Positions 15,568-24,312 of a stretch of 37,951 bases of DNA are shown here, piece by piece (the first letter of the stretch is position 1; every line of letters starts with the position of its first letter). The stretch spans positions 1 through 37,951 of the forward strand of contig NZ_FONH01000028.1 in NCBI RefSeq assembly GCF_900112865.1, read 5' to 3'. The notes under the pieces are model-generated. The model worked only from the letters and a program-made list of their open reading frames with translations, was not told the origin of the DNA and ran no database searches. The position numbers were made by a program, and so were the translations under genes. Source of the DNA: Dyella marensis (GTDB taxonomy: Bacteria > Pseudomonadota > Gammaproteobacteria > Xanthomonadales > Rhodanobacteraceae).

Positions 15568-16103
15568 GGACGCGTCGGAAAGACACCCGACAGGCAGATG
15601 CAGAAGTTCAGCGTGAGGTAGGGCTGCTGGTTCTCGTGCGGCGCGCCGGCACCCGCCACGCCGATCGTTGCGGGCGGAAAAGTGGTGTTGAACGTGGCAT
15701 CGGCGGTGAATGCTTTCATGCCCGGCTTCTGCAACGGGATGATGGCATTGCCGGTGGCCGGCGTGCCGGTGCGCTTAGTGGCATCGGTCTGGTTGTAGAT
15801 GCGCGCGGCATGGCTGTGCGCCGGCATGGTGTTGGTCACCAGCGTGACACTGTCCGAGCCGAAGGTTTCACCCATGACGCGTGGCGTCAGCCCGGCGCCC
15901 GAACCCTGGCCGCAGGCGGCGTTGCCGATGTAGTTCGGCAACTGGTAGTTGGACGTGCCATTGCCGCCGAAGGTGGTGCCCAGCAGGGAGAAAAGAGCCG
16001 TATTCTGCTGGATCGGCATCAACTGTCCCGAGCATGCGGCCCAGTTGTAAGGCGCAAAATTGAAAGCGTAGATCTGGATCTCGCCAAGAAAGGGATCGCT
16101 CAT
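15564..16103 (-). CDS. Tail-collar (microcystin-dependent-type) protein 1
   Basis: This 179-aa protein starts MSDPFLGEIQIYAFNFAP. The phage tail collar domain is at about 5-65, with the conserved CSGQLMPIQQNTALFSLLG and FGGNGTSNYQLPN motifs. The middle has AHSHAARI, and the end LNFCICLSGVFPTRP is shared with the two paralogues upstream. There is no signal peptide. The family was named from an MdpB-like protein and is widely distributed outside phages with unclear role. It is the third gene of the minus-strand operon, 31 nt after paralogue 2. Confidence 0.9.
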   Translation of the reverse strand: MSDPFLGEIQIYAFNFAPYNWAACSGQLMPIQQNTALFSLLGTTFGGNGTSNYQLPNYIGNAACGQGSGAGLTPRVMGETFGSDSVTLVTNTMPAHSHAARIYNQTDATKRTGTPATGNAIIPLQKPGMKAFTADATFNTTFPPATIGVAGAGAPHENQQPYLTLNFCICLSGVFPTRP

Positions 16104-16134
16104 GATGTTGGTCCTTGTGATCGGTCGATGAGCG

Positions 16135-16665
16135 TCAGCCCTGCGAGGGGAAGACGCCGGCCCACGCGATGCAGAAGCGCGCGACCAATGACGGCATGGT
16201 GTTGTCGTGCGGCTGGCCGTTGCCCATGGAACCGACGGCGGAACTCGCCATGGCGACGCTGGGAATGCTGGCCGTGCTGGTCGTGTAGAGCACATCGCCG
16301 CTGACGGCACCAAGCTGCAAGGTAGCGGACGGCGCGGTGGAGCTGCCAGCCGAACTCACGGCATAGTAGGCATGGGTATGCGCCGGTATCTGGTTGGACA
16401 GCAAGGTGACGTTCTCGGTGCCGGCGATCTGGCCAAGCACGTACGTCCCCATACCCAGCCCCGTGCCCTGATGGATCGGCACGCGACCGCACAGATTGGG
16501 CAGGCCGAATGTGTTCACGCCATCGCCGCCGTAGGTCGTGCCGAGCAAGGTGTACAGCACCTCGTACTCGGCGATGGAAAGTAGGCGGCCATCGCAATCG
16601 AACCAGCCATTGGGCGCGAAGTTGTAGGGAAACAGGCGGACTTCGCCAACATAAGGTTGAGACAT
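16135..16665 (-). CDS. Tail-collar (microcystin-dependent-type) protein 2
   Basis: This 176-aa protein starts MSQPYVGEVRLFPYNFAPNG. The collar domain motifs are CDGRLLSIAEYEVLYTLLG and YGGDGVNTFGLPN, then AHTHAYY in the middle and a shortened RFCIAWAGVFPSQG end. The central part (about 95-150) is Ser/Thr/Ala-rich and differs from the paralogues, as expected for the variable tip of such fibre proteins. It is flanked by paralogue 3 (13-nt gap) and paralogue 1. Confidence 0.92.
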   Translation of the reverse strand: MSQPYVGEVRLFPYNFAPNGWFDCDGRLLSIAEYEVLYTLLGTTYGGDGVNTFGLPNLCGRVPIHQGTGLGMGTYVLGQIAGTENVTLLSNQIPAHTHAYYAVSSAGSSTAPSATLQLGAVSGDVLYTTSTASIPSVAMASSAVGSMGNGQPHDNTMPSLVARFCIAWAGVFPSQG

Positions 16666-16678
16666 GGCGTGGCTCCGG

Positions 16679-17179
16679 TCAGCTGCGCGAAGGATAGATG
16701 CCGTTAAGCGCGATGCAGAAATTCAGCACCAGGTATGGCTGCAGGTTGGAATGCGGCAGCGTCTGGCCCGCGTTGTCGAGCACATTGAGCGCGATCTGCG
16801 TACCGCTGTTGGCACCGTAGATCTGCTCAGAGCCGGTGTTGCCGAACAGACCCTTGCTGGGATCGATGGCAGTCGCCGCGGCCGTACTGGCGTTGAAGCC
16901 GTGGTTGTGCGAAGGCAGATTGGCGGTCAGCAGCGTGACGTTCTCGACGCCGCCGGTCTGGCCGATGTCCTGGCCATTGGTGGAACCCAGCGGCGTGCGG
17001 CTGCGCAGATCGGGAAGCTGGAAATTCGTGGTGCCGTTGCCGCCGTAGTACGTGCCCAGCAGCGAGAACAGCGCCTGGTTCTGCGCGATGGGCAGCAGCT
17101 GTCCATTGCAGAAAGCGAATCCCCTGGGCGCGAAATTGAACGCCACGGGCATGATCTGCCCGAGAAAGGGTTGTGACAT
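16679..17179 (-). CDS. Tail-collar (microcystin-dependent-type) protein 3
   Basis: This 166-aa protein is the first gene of the operon. It starts MSQPFLGQIMPVAFNFAPRG and has the collar domain with CNGQLLPIAQNQALFSLLG and YGGNGTTNFQLPD, then SHNHGFN, and the closing YLVLNFCIALNGIYPSRS. The ATG at 17179 matches the starts of the paralogues. The operon faces the Ig-repeat autotransporter divergently across a 293-nt gap. Confidence 0.92.
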   Translation of the reverse strand: MSQPFLGQIMPVAFNFAPRGFAFCNGQLLPIAQNQALFSLLGTYYGGNGTTNFQLPDLRSRTPLGSTNGQDIGQTGGVENVTLLTANLPSHNHGFNASTAAATAIDPSKGLFGNTGSEQIYGANSGTQIALNVLDNAGQTLPHSNLQPYLVLNFCIALNGIYPSRS

Positions 17180-17472
17180 GAGTTTTCCCCCTTGGTTATG
17201 CCGGCAAAAAGAGCCCCTGGCCGGATCGCTTAACTTTTGCGCATGATCCGGCATCTTGACAAGCACTTCGTGAGCCAGGTCACAATGTCGCGCTGCTTGC
17301 CCAAGGAGGGTAAGCACTTACGGGGGTAGGTGCAGGACCGCCAGGCAAGGCCAGAAGTCTGCCGGCGGAGGGGTCCGGTACCGCGGCTGCTCGTTCACGA
17401 GCCACGGCAGCTTTCACGAATGCGCCGCCAGGCGCCCGCCCGTTGGGAAGATGGGCAAGCAGGGGACAAGTC
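17180..17472. promoter_or_regulatory. Divergent region between collar operon and Ig autotransporter
   Basis: Both transcription units should start here. An imperfect palindrome GTAAG-CA-CTTAC lies at 17310-17321 and could be an operator. A TTGACA hexamer at 17256-17261 might be a -35 for the plus-strand gene, but the nearest -10-like box (CACAAT) is 19 nt away, so this is weak. Confidence 0.35.
17461..17466 (+). promoter_or_regulatory. Ribosome binding site deciding the autotransporter start
   Basis: AGGGGA lies about 7 nt before ATG 17473. An in-frame TTG at 17443 would give ten more residues but has no comparable site. Confidence 0.6.
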
Positions 17473-20400
17473 ATGTGGCATACGGAGTCGAAGCATCGCG
17501 ACGCGATGCGCCATGGGCTCGGCCGTAGCATTTTCGGCCGCTGGAGCGCGTTCCTGTTGCTGTGCATCATGCTGGCAGTGCCTGGCATATCGCACGCGAG
17601 CTGCCCGGATTTCACACCGCCCAATGCGAGCGTCGGATCGCCGGTGCCATCTGGCGGCACGATCGTCATCGACGTGCCTGCGAGCTGCAGCGGGTCCGGA
17701 TTCCTGGTGATCGGCGATGTCACAACGCCCGCCACCCACGGTACGGCGCAGACCACCGACTACAGCAATCGCAAGATCACCTATACGAATAACGGTGACG
17801 GCGCCACGACCGATTCCTTCAAGTTCGACGACGGCCTCGGCGGCACCGACCCGGCGATCACCGTCACGCTCAATATCGCGCCGCACACGTCACCGATCAG
17901 CATCACGCCGACGACGCTGCCTTCGGGCACGGTGGCGGTTCCCTATAGCTCGACCACGTTGACCGCCTCCGGCGGTACCTCGCCCTATACCTATGCCGTC
18001 ACCGGCGGCACCTTGCCGGCCGGCTTGACTCTTAGCAGCGGCGGCGTGATCTCCGGTACGCCGACGACGGACAATACCTATTCGTTCACCGTCACCGCGA
18101 CCGACAGCGCTAGCGTCACTGGCATTCAGAGCTACACGGTCACGATCGCAGCGCCGAACGTGCACATCTCGAATACGCCCACCGATCCAGTCATCAACGC
18201 GCCCTACAGCTTTACGTTCACCGCGACTGGAGGCACGGCTCCCTACACCTACACGCTGGACGGAGGCACCACGCTCCCGGCTGGCTTGGTATTGGCGAGT
18301 AACGGCACGATCAGCGGCACGCCCACCGCCCTGGGCCTGAAGAGCTTCACGGTGAGGGCGACCGATAGCGGCGGCTTCTTCTCTGCCAGCAACTTCACTG
18401 TCACCGTCCAGAACCTGCCGCCCCCGGTCGCCAACCCGGTCAGCGCCACCGTCGCCTACAACAGCACCAACAACCCGATCACGCTCAACATCACCGGCGG
18501 CGCGCCTTCATCGGTCGCGATCGGCACGAATGCGGCGCACGGTAGCGCTGTCGCCACTGGCACCTCGATCACCTACACGCCGACGGCGGGCTACGCCGGT
18601 CCGGACAGCTTCACCTACACGGCCACCAACGCGGGCGGCACCTCGTCGCCGGCCACCGTGACGATCACCGTCTCGCCGCCGACCATCACCTACACGCCGT
18701 CCAGCCCGGCCGCGGGCACCGTCGGCGTGGCATACAGCCAGTCGGTCGCAGGCGCCAGCGGCGGCGCAGCGCCGTACACCTACACGATCGCTTCCGGTGC
18801 CCTGCCGGCCGGCATCACGCTGGCCGCCAACGGCACGCTTTCCGGCACGCCGACGGCAAACGGCACGTTCAACTTCACCGTCAAGGCGACCGACAGCAGC
18901 ACCGGCACCGGCCCCTTCAACAAGACCAGCGGCACGCTGACGCTGACCATCGCCGCGCCGACCATCAACTACACGCCGACCAATCCGCTGCCGGCGACGG
19001 TCGGTACCGCCTATAGCCGCTCGCTGGCCAGCGCCACCGGCGGCACCGCGCCGTACAGCTACACGATCGCTTCCGGCAGCTTGCCTGCCGGCATCACGCT
19101 GGCGAGCAACGGCACGCTGTCGGGTACGCCCACCGCGGGCGGCACCTTCAACTTCACCGTGACCGCGACCGACAGCAGCGGCGGCACCGGTCCGTTCAGC
19201 GCCACCAGCGGTGCGCTGACGCTGACCGTGAATGCGCCGACCGTCGTGGTCTCGCCGACCACGCTGCCCAACCCGACGGTGGCCACGGCGTATTCGCAGA
19301 ACGTGACGGCCTCCGGCGGCACCGCGGCGTACACCTTCGCCATCACCGCCGGATCGCTGCCCTCCGGCCTGAGCATGAGCAGCACCGGCGCCATCACCGG
19401 TACGCCCACCGCGGCCGGCGCCTTCAACTTCACCATTACCGCGACCGACAGCAGCACCGGCACCGGCCCGTACACCGGCAGCCGCGCCTACACCATCACG
19501 GTGGCTGCGCCGACGCTGACGCTGACGCCCGCCTCCGGCGCAACCATCAACGGTACGGCCGGCGTGGCGGTAAGCGGCAGTTTCACCGCCGCCAACGGCA
19601 CCGCGCCGTATACCTACGCGGTCACCGCGGGTGCGCTGCCGCCGGGCGTGTCGCTGTCGTCCACCGGCACGCTGTCGGGTTCGCCGACGGCGGCGGGCAA
19701 CTTCAACTTCACCGTGACGGCCACCGACAGCTCGACCGGTACGAGTGCGCCCTTCACCGTGTCGGGCAGCTACACGCTCGCCATCGTCGCGCCGACCATC
19801 ACGCTGTCGCCGAGCACCTTGCCGGTGCCGGCGGTCGGCAATGCCTATAGCCAGACGATCACGGCATCCGAAGGCCATCCGGCCAGCTTCACCTACGCCC
19901 TGACGTCGGGCGTGCTGCCGACCGGCCTGAGCCTGGACGGCAGCACCGGTGTGCTGAGCGGCACGCCGACGGCCGCCGGCCCCTTCAACTTCACCATCAC
20001 CGCGACCGACACCGGCGGCTTCACCGGCAGCCAGGCGTACGCCGTGAGCGTGGGCGCGGGCACGGTGATACTGCCGCCGGGCGCGCTGGCCAACGCCGCG
20101 GCGGAGGCGCCGTATACGCACACCTTCGCGGCCAGCGGCGGTACCTCGCCGTATACCTACTCGCTTACGGCGGGTGCGCTGCCGGCAGGCATGGCGCTGT
20201 CGTCCGCGGGTGTGCTGTCCGGCACGCCGACCGCGGCGGGCACTTTCAACTTCACCGTCCGTGCGGCCGACAGCAGCACCGGCGCGGGTGCGCCGTTCAC
20301 GGCGAGTCAGTCGTACTCGCTCACCGTGACCGCGCCGACGATCACCCTCGCGCCGGCCAGTTTGCCGGCGGCCTCGGGCGGCACCGCCTACAGCCAGACC

Positions 20401-23079
20401 ATCACTGCCAGCGGCGGCAACGGCGGTTACACCTACAGCCTCTCGGCGGGCGCGCTGCCGCCCGGCATTGCCCTGAGCAGCGCCGGCGTGGTGTCCGGCA
20501 CGCCGACCACCACCGGCAGCTACAACTTCACCGTCACCGCGACCGATGGTTTCAGCTTCACCGGCAGCCAGGCCTACACGTTTACCGTGAACGCGCCGAC
20601 CATCACCATCTCGCCGGCCACGCTGCCTGCGGCGACTGGCAGCATTGCCTACAACCAGACGCTGACCGCAGCCGGCGGCAACGGCGGCTACACCTTCAGC
20701 CTGCTCTCCGGCGCCCTGCCGCCCGGCATCTCCCTGAGCAGCGCCGGTGTCGTCAGCGGCACGCCGACTACGACCGGCAGCTACAACTTCACCGTCAAGG
20801 CGACGGACGGCTTCGCCTTCAGCGGCAGCCAGGCCTACACCGTCACCGTGGGTGCACCGGCGATCGTGTTCACGCGCACCACCCTGCCGGGTGGTCAGGT
20901 CGCCGTCGCCTACAGCCAGACGGTGAGCGCGACCGGCGGCAGCGGCAGCTTCACCTACAGCCTCAGCACCGGTGCGCTGCCGCCCGGTATCGCCCTGAGC
21001 AGCGCCGGCGTCATCAGCGGCACGCCGACCACGGCCGGCAATTTCACCTTCACCGTGACGGCGACCGACAGCTTCGGCTTCACCGGCAGCCAGCCCTATA
21101 CGGTAGGCATCAACCAGCCCGTACCGGTGGTGGTGAACGACACCGCCACCACGCCGGCCAATGCGCCTGTCACCATCAACGTGACCGCCAACGACACCGG
21201 CCCGATCACCAGCATCGCGGTGGCGCAGGCTCCGGCGCACGGCACGGCGACGGTGAGCGGCCTCAATGCGGTGTACACGCCGTCGACCAACTTCTTCGGC
21301 ACCGACACCTTCACCTACACGGCTACCGGCCCCGGCGGTACGTCTACGCCGGCCACGGTGACCGTCACGGTGACGCCGCTGGCCGTGCCGGTCGCGGCGG
21401 CGCAGAGCGCCACGGTGCTGGCCGGCCAGTCGGTCACCATCCATGCCACCGCCGGCGCCACCGGCGCGCCGTTCACCGGCGTGACGATCACCACCCCGCC
21501 GGCCAAGGGCACGGCAGCGGTGAGCGGTACCGACATCGTGTACACGGCGCCGCTGGATGCCTCCGGTGCGGTAGCCATGGACTACACGCTGTCCAACCCG
21601 TTCGGCACCTCGACGCCCGCGCACATCACGGTCACCGTCAATCCGGTGCCGCTGCCCGCGGCATTGACTGCCAACGTGGTGGCCGGCCGCACGGTGCAGG
21701 TGGACCTGACCAGCGCCGCGCACGGCGGTCCGTTCACGGCGGCTACGCTGGTCGCGGTGTCGCCGGCCAATGCGGGCCACGCCAACATCCACAACAGCGG
21801 CACCTCGGGCTATACGCTCGAATTCACCGCCGCCAACAACTACAGCGGCCAGGCCCAGGTCAGCTACACGCTGAGCAATGCCTACGCCACCTCGGCCACG
21901 GCGACGGTGAACATCACCGTGACCGGTCGCAGCGACCCGTCGAAGGATCCGGAAGTACTCGGCATCCTCCAGGCCCAGGCCGATTCGGCACGGCGCCTGG
22001 CGGTGGGCCAGATCAACAACTTCCAGCGTCGCCTCGAATCGCTGCATACCGGCAACGGCGGTGGCGGTTTCAGCAACGGCATCAGCTTCAGCTCGGCCAG
22101 TGCACGGCAGAACCGCGATCCGATGACGGGCCTGCGCGGCCGCGACGACGACTGGGGCCGCCGCTTCCTGGTGCAGCCGGACGAGCCGACCCCGGGCCAG
22201 GGCCAGCGTGCCGGCTCGACCGGCCAGGGCCAGCCCGGCCAGTGGTCGGTGTGGACCGGCGGCGCGGTGAACTTCGGCAAGACCCTGCCGGGCAGCAGCG
22301 ACGATGGCATCGACTTCACCACCTCGGGCATCAGCCTGGGTGCGGATCGCGCCATCAACGACCAGCTGGCCGTTGGCGCCGGCATCGGCTACGGCCATGA
22401 CTCCTCCGACGTGGGCAAGCACGACAGCCGCAGCACGGTCGACGCCTACAGCGCGGCGGTGTACGGCAGCTATCGCCCGGTGCCGCTGGTGTATGTCGAT
22501 GCGCTGATCGGCTACCAAAAGATGTCGTTCGACTCGCGCCGCTATGTCACCGACAACGGCAATACGGTGACCGGCAGCCGCGACGGCAAGCAGCTGTTCG
22601 CCTCGCTCTCGGTGGGCTACGAGCACCGCACGCAGGACGGCATGCTGATCTCGCCCTACGGTCGCTTCGACTTCGCCCGCGCCACGCTGGACGGCTATAC
22701 CGAGCACGGCGACGACGTCTACGACCTGCACTACGAGCGCTCGACCGTGAAGACCAGCACCGGCGTGCTCGGCCTGCGCGCGCAGTGGGTGGTCAAGCGC
22801 GACTACGGCGTGTGGATGCCGCAGCTGCGCGCGGAGTTCCGCCACGACTTCCAGGGCGCGAGCGTGGCGGCCATGCGCTACGCGGATCTGCTGGGCGGCC
22901 CGCTGTACCAGGCGGTGCTGGGCAACACCACGCGCAACCACACCCTGGTCGGCGCGGGCGTGATGCTGCAAACGCTGAAGGGCTGGTCGATGCGCCTGGA
23001 GTACCAGAACCTGCTCGACAACAGCACGCGCGACAACCAGTCGATCCAGCTGGGGGTCGAGAAGAAGTTCGATCCGTAA
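17473..23079 (+). CDS. Giant Ig-repeat autotransporter adhesin
   Basis: This protein of about 1,868 aa has a long signal peptide (about 1-42, hydrophobic core FLLLCIMLAVPG, ending SHA). A Big_9-like domain (about 45-138) precedes a passenger with eleven putative-Ig (He_PIG) repeats of about 85-95 aa (residues about 140-1213). A Big_9/cadherin-like domain is inserted after repeat 2, and three more follow the array. A helical linker (about 1495-1530) and a Gln/Gly-rich segment lead to a C-terminal autotransporter barrel of about 280 residues starting at WSVWTGG. The barrel ends VEKKFDP, so the usual terminal aromatic is followed by two residues. The passenger would be displayed as a long rod for adhesion. 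It is divergent from the collar operon. No catalytic motif is seen. Confidence 0.93.
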   Translation: MWHTESKHRDAMRHGLGRSIFGRWSAFLLLCIMLAVPGISHASCPDFTPPNASVGSPVPSGGTIVIDVPASCSGSGFLVIGDVTTPATHGTAQTTDYSNRKITYTNNGDGATTDSFKFDDGLGGTDPAITVTLNIAPHTSPISITPTTLPSGTVAVPYSSTTLTASGGTSPYTYAVTGGTLPAGLTLSSGGVISGTPTTDNTYSFTVTATDSASVTGIQSYTVTIAAPNVHISNTPTDPVINAPYSFTFTATGGTAPYTYTLDGGTTLPAGLVLASNGTISGTPTALGLKSFTVRATDSGGFFSASNFTVTVQNLPPPVANPVSATVAYNSTNNPITLNITGGAPSSVAIGTNAAHGSAVATGTSITYTPTAGYAGPDSFTYTATNAGGTSSPATVTITVSPPTITYTPSSPAAGTVGVAYSQSVAGASGGAAPYTYTIASGALPAGITLAANGTLSGTPTANGTFNFTVKATDSSTGTGPFNKTSGTLTLTIAAPTINYTPTNPLPATVGTAYSRSLASATGGTAPYSYTIASGSLPAGITLASNGTLSGTPTAGGTFNFTVTATDSSGGTGPFSATSGALTLTVNAPTVVVSPTTLPNPTVATAYSQNVTASGGTAAYTFAITAGSLPSGLSMSSTGAITGTPTAAGAFNFTITATDSSTGTGPYTGSRAYTITVAAPTLTLTPASGATINGTAGVAVSGSFTAANGTAPYTYAVTAGALPPGVSLSSTGTLSGSPTAAGNFNFTVTATDSSTGTSAPFTVSGSYTLAIVAPTITLSPSTLPVPAVGNAYSQTITASEGHPASFTYALTSGVLPTGLSLDGSTGVLSGTPTAAGPFNFTITATDTGGFTGSQAYAVSVGAGTVILPPGALANAAAEAPYTHTFAASGGTSPYTYSLTAGALPAGMALSSAGVLSGTPTAAGTFNFTVRAADSSTGAGAPFTASQSYSLTVTAPTITLAPASLPAASGGTAYSQTITASGGNGGYTYSLSAGALPPGIALSSAGVVSGTPTTTGSYNFTVTATDGFSFTGSQAYTFTVNAPTITISPATLPAATGSIAYNQTLTAAGGNGGYTFSLLSGALPPGISLSSAGVVSGTPTTTGSYNFTVKATDGFAFSGSQAYTVTVGAPAIVFTRTTLPGGQVAVAYSQTVSATGGSGSFTYSLSTGALPPGIALSSAGVISGTPTTAGNFTFTVTATDSFGFTGSQPYTVGINQPVPVVVNDTATTPANAPVTINVTANDTGPITSIAVAQAPAHGTATVSGLNAVYTPSTNFFGTDTFTYTATGPGGTSTPATVTVTVTPLAVPVAAAQSATVLAGQSVTIHATAGATGAPFTGVTITTPPAKGTAAVSGTDIVYTAPLDASGAVAMDYTLSNPFGTSTPAHITVTVNPVPLPAALTANVVAGRTVQVDLTSAAHGGPFTAATLVAVSPANAGHANIHNSGTSGYTLEFTAANNYSGQAQVSYTLSNAYATSATATVNITVTGRSDPSKDPEVLGILQAQADSARRLAVGQINNFQRRLESLHTGNGGGGFSNGISFSSASARQNRDPMTGLRGRDDDWGRRFLVQPDEPTPGQGQRAGSTGQGQPGQWSVWTGGAVNFGKTLPGSSDDGIDFTTSGISLGADRAINDQLAVGAGIGYGHDSSDVGKHDSRSTVDAYSAAVYGSYRPVPLVYVDALIGYQKMSFDSRRYVTDNGNTVTGSRDGKQLFASLSVGYEHRTQDGMLISPYGRFDFARATLDGYTEHGDDVYDLHYERSTVKTSTGVLGLRAQWVVKRDYGVWMPQLRAEFRHDFQGASVAAMRYADLLGGPLYQAVLGNTTRNHTLVGAGVMLQTLKGWSMRLEYQNLLDNSTRDNQSIQLGVEKKFDP
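17892..21110 (+). repeat. Tandem array of eleven He_PIG coding repeats
   Basis: Each unit of about 260-285 nt encodes a core of GALPxGxxLSSxGxxSGTPT followed by FNFTVTATD. Unit starts lie near 17892, 18160, 18676, 18957, 19237, 19508, 19793, 20059, 20335, 20595 and 20857. Units 9, 10 and 11 are most alike (GALPPGIALSSAGV core), which suggests recent duplication. A non-PIG domain interrupts the array at about 18418-18675. Confidence 0.88.
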
Positions 23080-23086
23080 TGCGGGA

Positions 23087-23120
23087 GGCCGCGGGCGCTT
23101 GGCGCCCGCGGCCCTCTTTC
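23087..23120 (+). terminator. Hairpin terminator after the autotransporter
   Basis: GGCCGCGGGCG (23087-23097) pairs exactly with CGCCCGCGGCC (23103-23113) around a 5-nt loop and is followed by CTCTTTC. The stop codon is 8 nt upstream. The T tract is poor, so termination may be partial. Confidence 0.65.
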
Positions 23121-23140
23121 AGGCTGCCGCACCATCCAGG

Positions 23141-23266
23141 CTCGTCATTCCGGCGCAGGCCGGAATCCAGTAACGACATGGCCTGATTTTCGCGAAGGCC
23201 GATCCGAAGTTTTCGCGAAGATCCTGCTCACCGCCACTGGATTCCGGCCTGCGCCGGAATGACGAG
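23141..23266. repeat. REP-type inverted repeat
   Basis: Arms 23141-23171 (CTCGTCATTCCGGCGCAGGC...) and 23236-23266 (...GCCTGCGCCGGAATGACGAG) are reverse complements. Each arm contains its own smaller palindrome CCGGC-GCAG-GCCGG. The spacer of about 64 nt has no gene. This is the CGTCATTCCGG type of REP/BIME widely seen in Xanthomonadales and other gammaproteobacteria. The rest of the 23080-23416 gap holds nothing else I recognise. Confidence 0.85.
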
Positions 23267-23416
23267 CTTGGGGCAGGCCGCCGCGATTCCTGGGTCGGCA
23301 TGCCGCACCGCGGCGAATCGATAGCATCGCTATCGTTTGAACAAGCCCTCGCTGTACCGATCGCGCGCTAAGGCTGCCGCACACTACGGGCATGCCGATT
23401 TCCCCGCCCGTCCTCC

Positions 23417-24271
23417 ATGCGTAGCAAACTGTTCGTTCCCGGAGGGCGGCCGGAGCTGTTCGCCAAGGCGCTGGCGGGCGAGGCGGATGCGCTGTCGTTC
23501 GACCTGGAGGACTCGGTCACGCCCGAGCTGAAAGGCGCCGCGCGCACGGCGATCGCGTCCTTCCTCGCCACCGAGGCCGCGCGGCAGTCGCCCAAGCTGA
23601 TGATCGTGCGCACCAATGCGCCGTCGACGCCGTACTTCGCCGATGACATCGAAGCCGTGGTCGGCGACGGCGTCACCCTGATCAACCTGCCCAAGATCGA
23701 ATCCGCCGAGGAAGTGCGCGCGGCGGTGGACATGATCGCCAGGGTCGAAGCCACCCGCGGCTGGCAGCGGCGCACCCGCCTGTTGGTGAATATCGAAACG
23801 CCGCTGGCGCTGGCCCGGGCCGCGTCCATCGCCGGCGCGCATCCGCGCGTGGCCGGCCTGCAGCTGGGCCTGGCCGACATGTTCGAGCCGTACGGCATTG
23901 AGCGGCGCGACCTGGCCAACGTGCATTCGGTGCTGTTCGCCATGCGCATGGCGGCGGCGCAGGCGGATGTGTTCGCGCTCGACGGCGCCTTCGCCGATGT
24001 CGCCGACAGCGAGGGTTATCGCGAGGAAGCCGCGCTGGCGCGCCGGCTCGGCTATCTCGGCAAGAGCTGCATCCATCCGCGCCAGGTGGCGCTGGCCAAC
24101 CAGGCCTTCGCCGTCTCCGACGCGGAGATCGAAAGCGCGCGACGCATCGTCGAGGCCGCGCGCGAGCCGGGCAACCAGGGTCGCGGCGCCTTCATGGTCG
24201 ATGGCAAGATGGTCGACCTGCCGTTCCTGAAACGGGCGCAGGCCCTGCTCGCCGCGGCGCACAAGCCGTGA
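23417..24271 (+). CDS. CitE-like CoA-ester lyase (HpcH/HpaI family)
   Basis: This 284-aa TIM-barrel lyase has the magnesium and CoA-site residues in place: F28-D29-L30-E31-D32-S33 near the N-terminus, R65 in VRTNAPS, E127 in NIETPLAL, D154 in LGLADM, and the GKSCIHP loop (215-221). Family members cleave or form citryl-, malyl-, citramalyl- or related CoA thioesters. The exact substrate is not fixed by these motifs. The stop overlaps an in-frame GTG of the downstream symporter gene, so the two are co-transcribed. A CoA-transferase gene lies at the far end of the same strand (36630). Confidence 0.9.
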   Translation: MRSKLFVPGGRPELFAKALAGEADALSFDLEDSVTPELKGAARTAIASFLATEAARQSPKLMIVRTNAPSTPYFADDIEAVVGDGVTLINLPKIESAEEVRAAVDMIARVEATRGWQRRTRLLVNIETPLALARAASIAGAHPRVAGLQLGLADMFEPYGIERRDLANVHSVLFAMRMAAAQADVFALDGAFADVADSEGYREEAALARRLGYLGKSCIHPRQVALANQAFAVSDAEIESARRIVEAAREPGNQGRGAFMVDGKMVDLPFLKRAQALLAAAHKP

Positions 24272-24312
24272 CGGCGGGCGAGTCCGTTCCGCCACAGCAT
24301 CGAGAGGTCCGC

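Noticed and set aside
15564-17179. A prophage or tailocin remnant
   Set aside because: Only collar-domain genes are present. No capsid, tape-measure, baseplate, lysis or integrase genes, and no attachment-site repeats, were found.
18508-22971. A 1,487-codon open frame antisense to the Ig-repeat autotransporter
   Set aside because: It is a shadow of repetitive GC-rich coding sequence. Its translation is Arg/Gly/Ala/Val-rich with no domain, and the plus frame has a signal peptide, Ig domains and a barrel.
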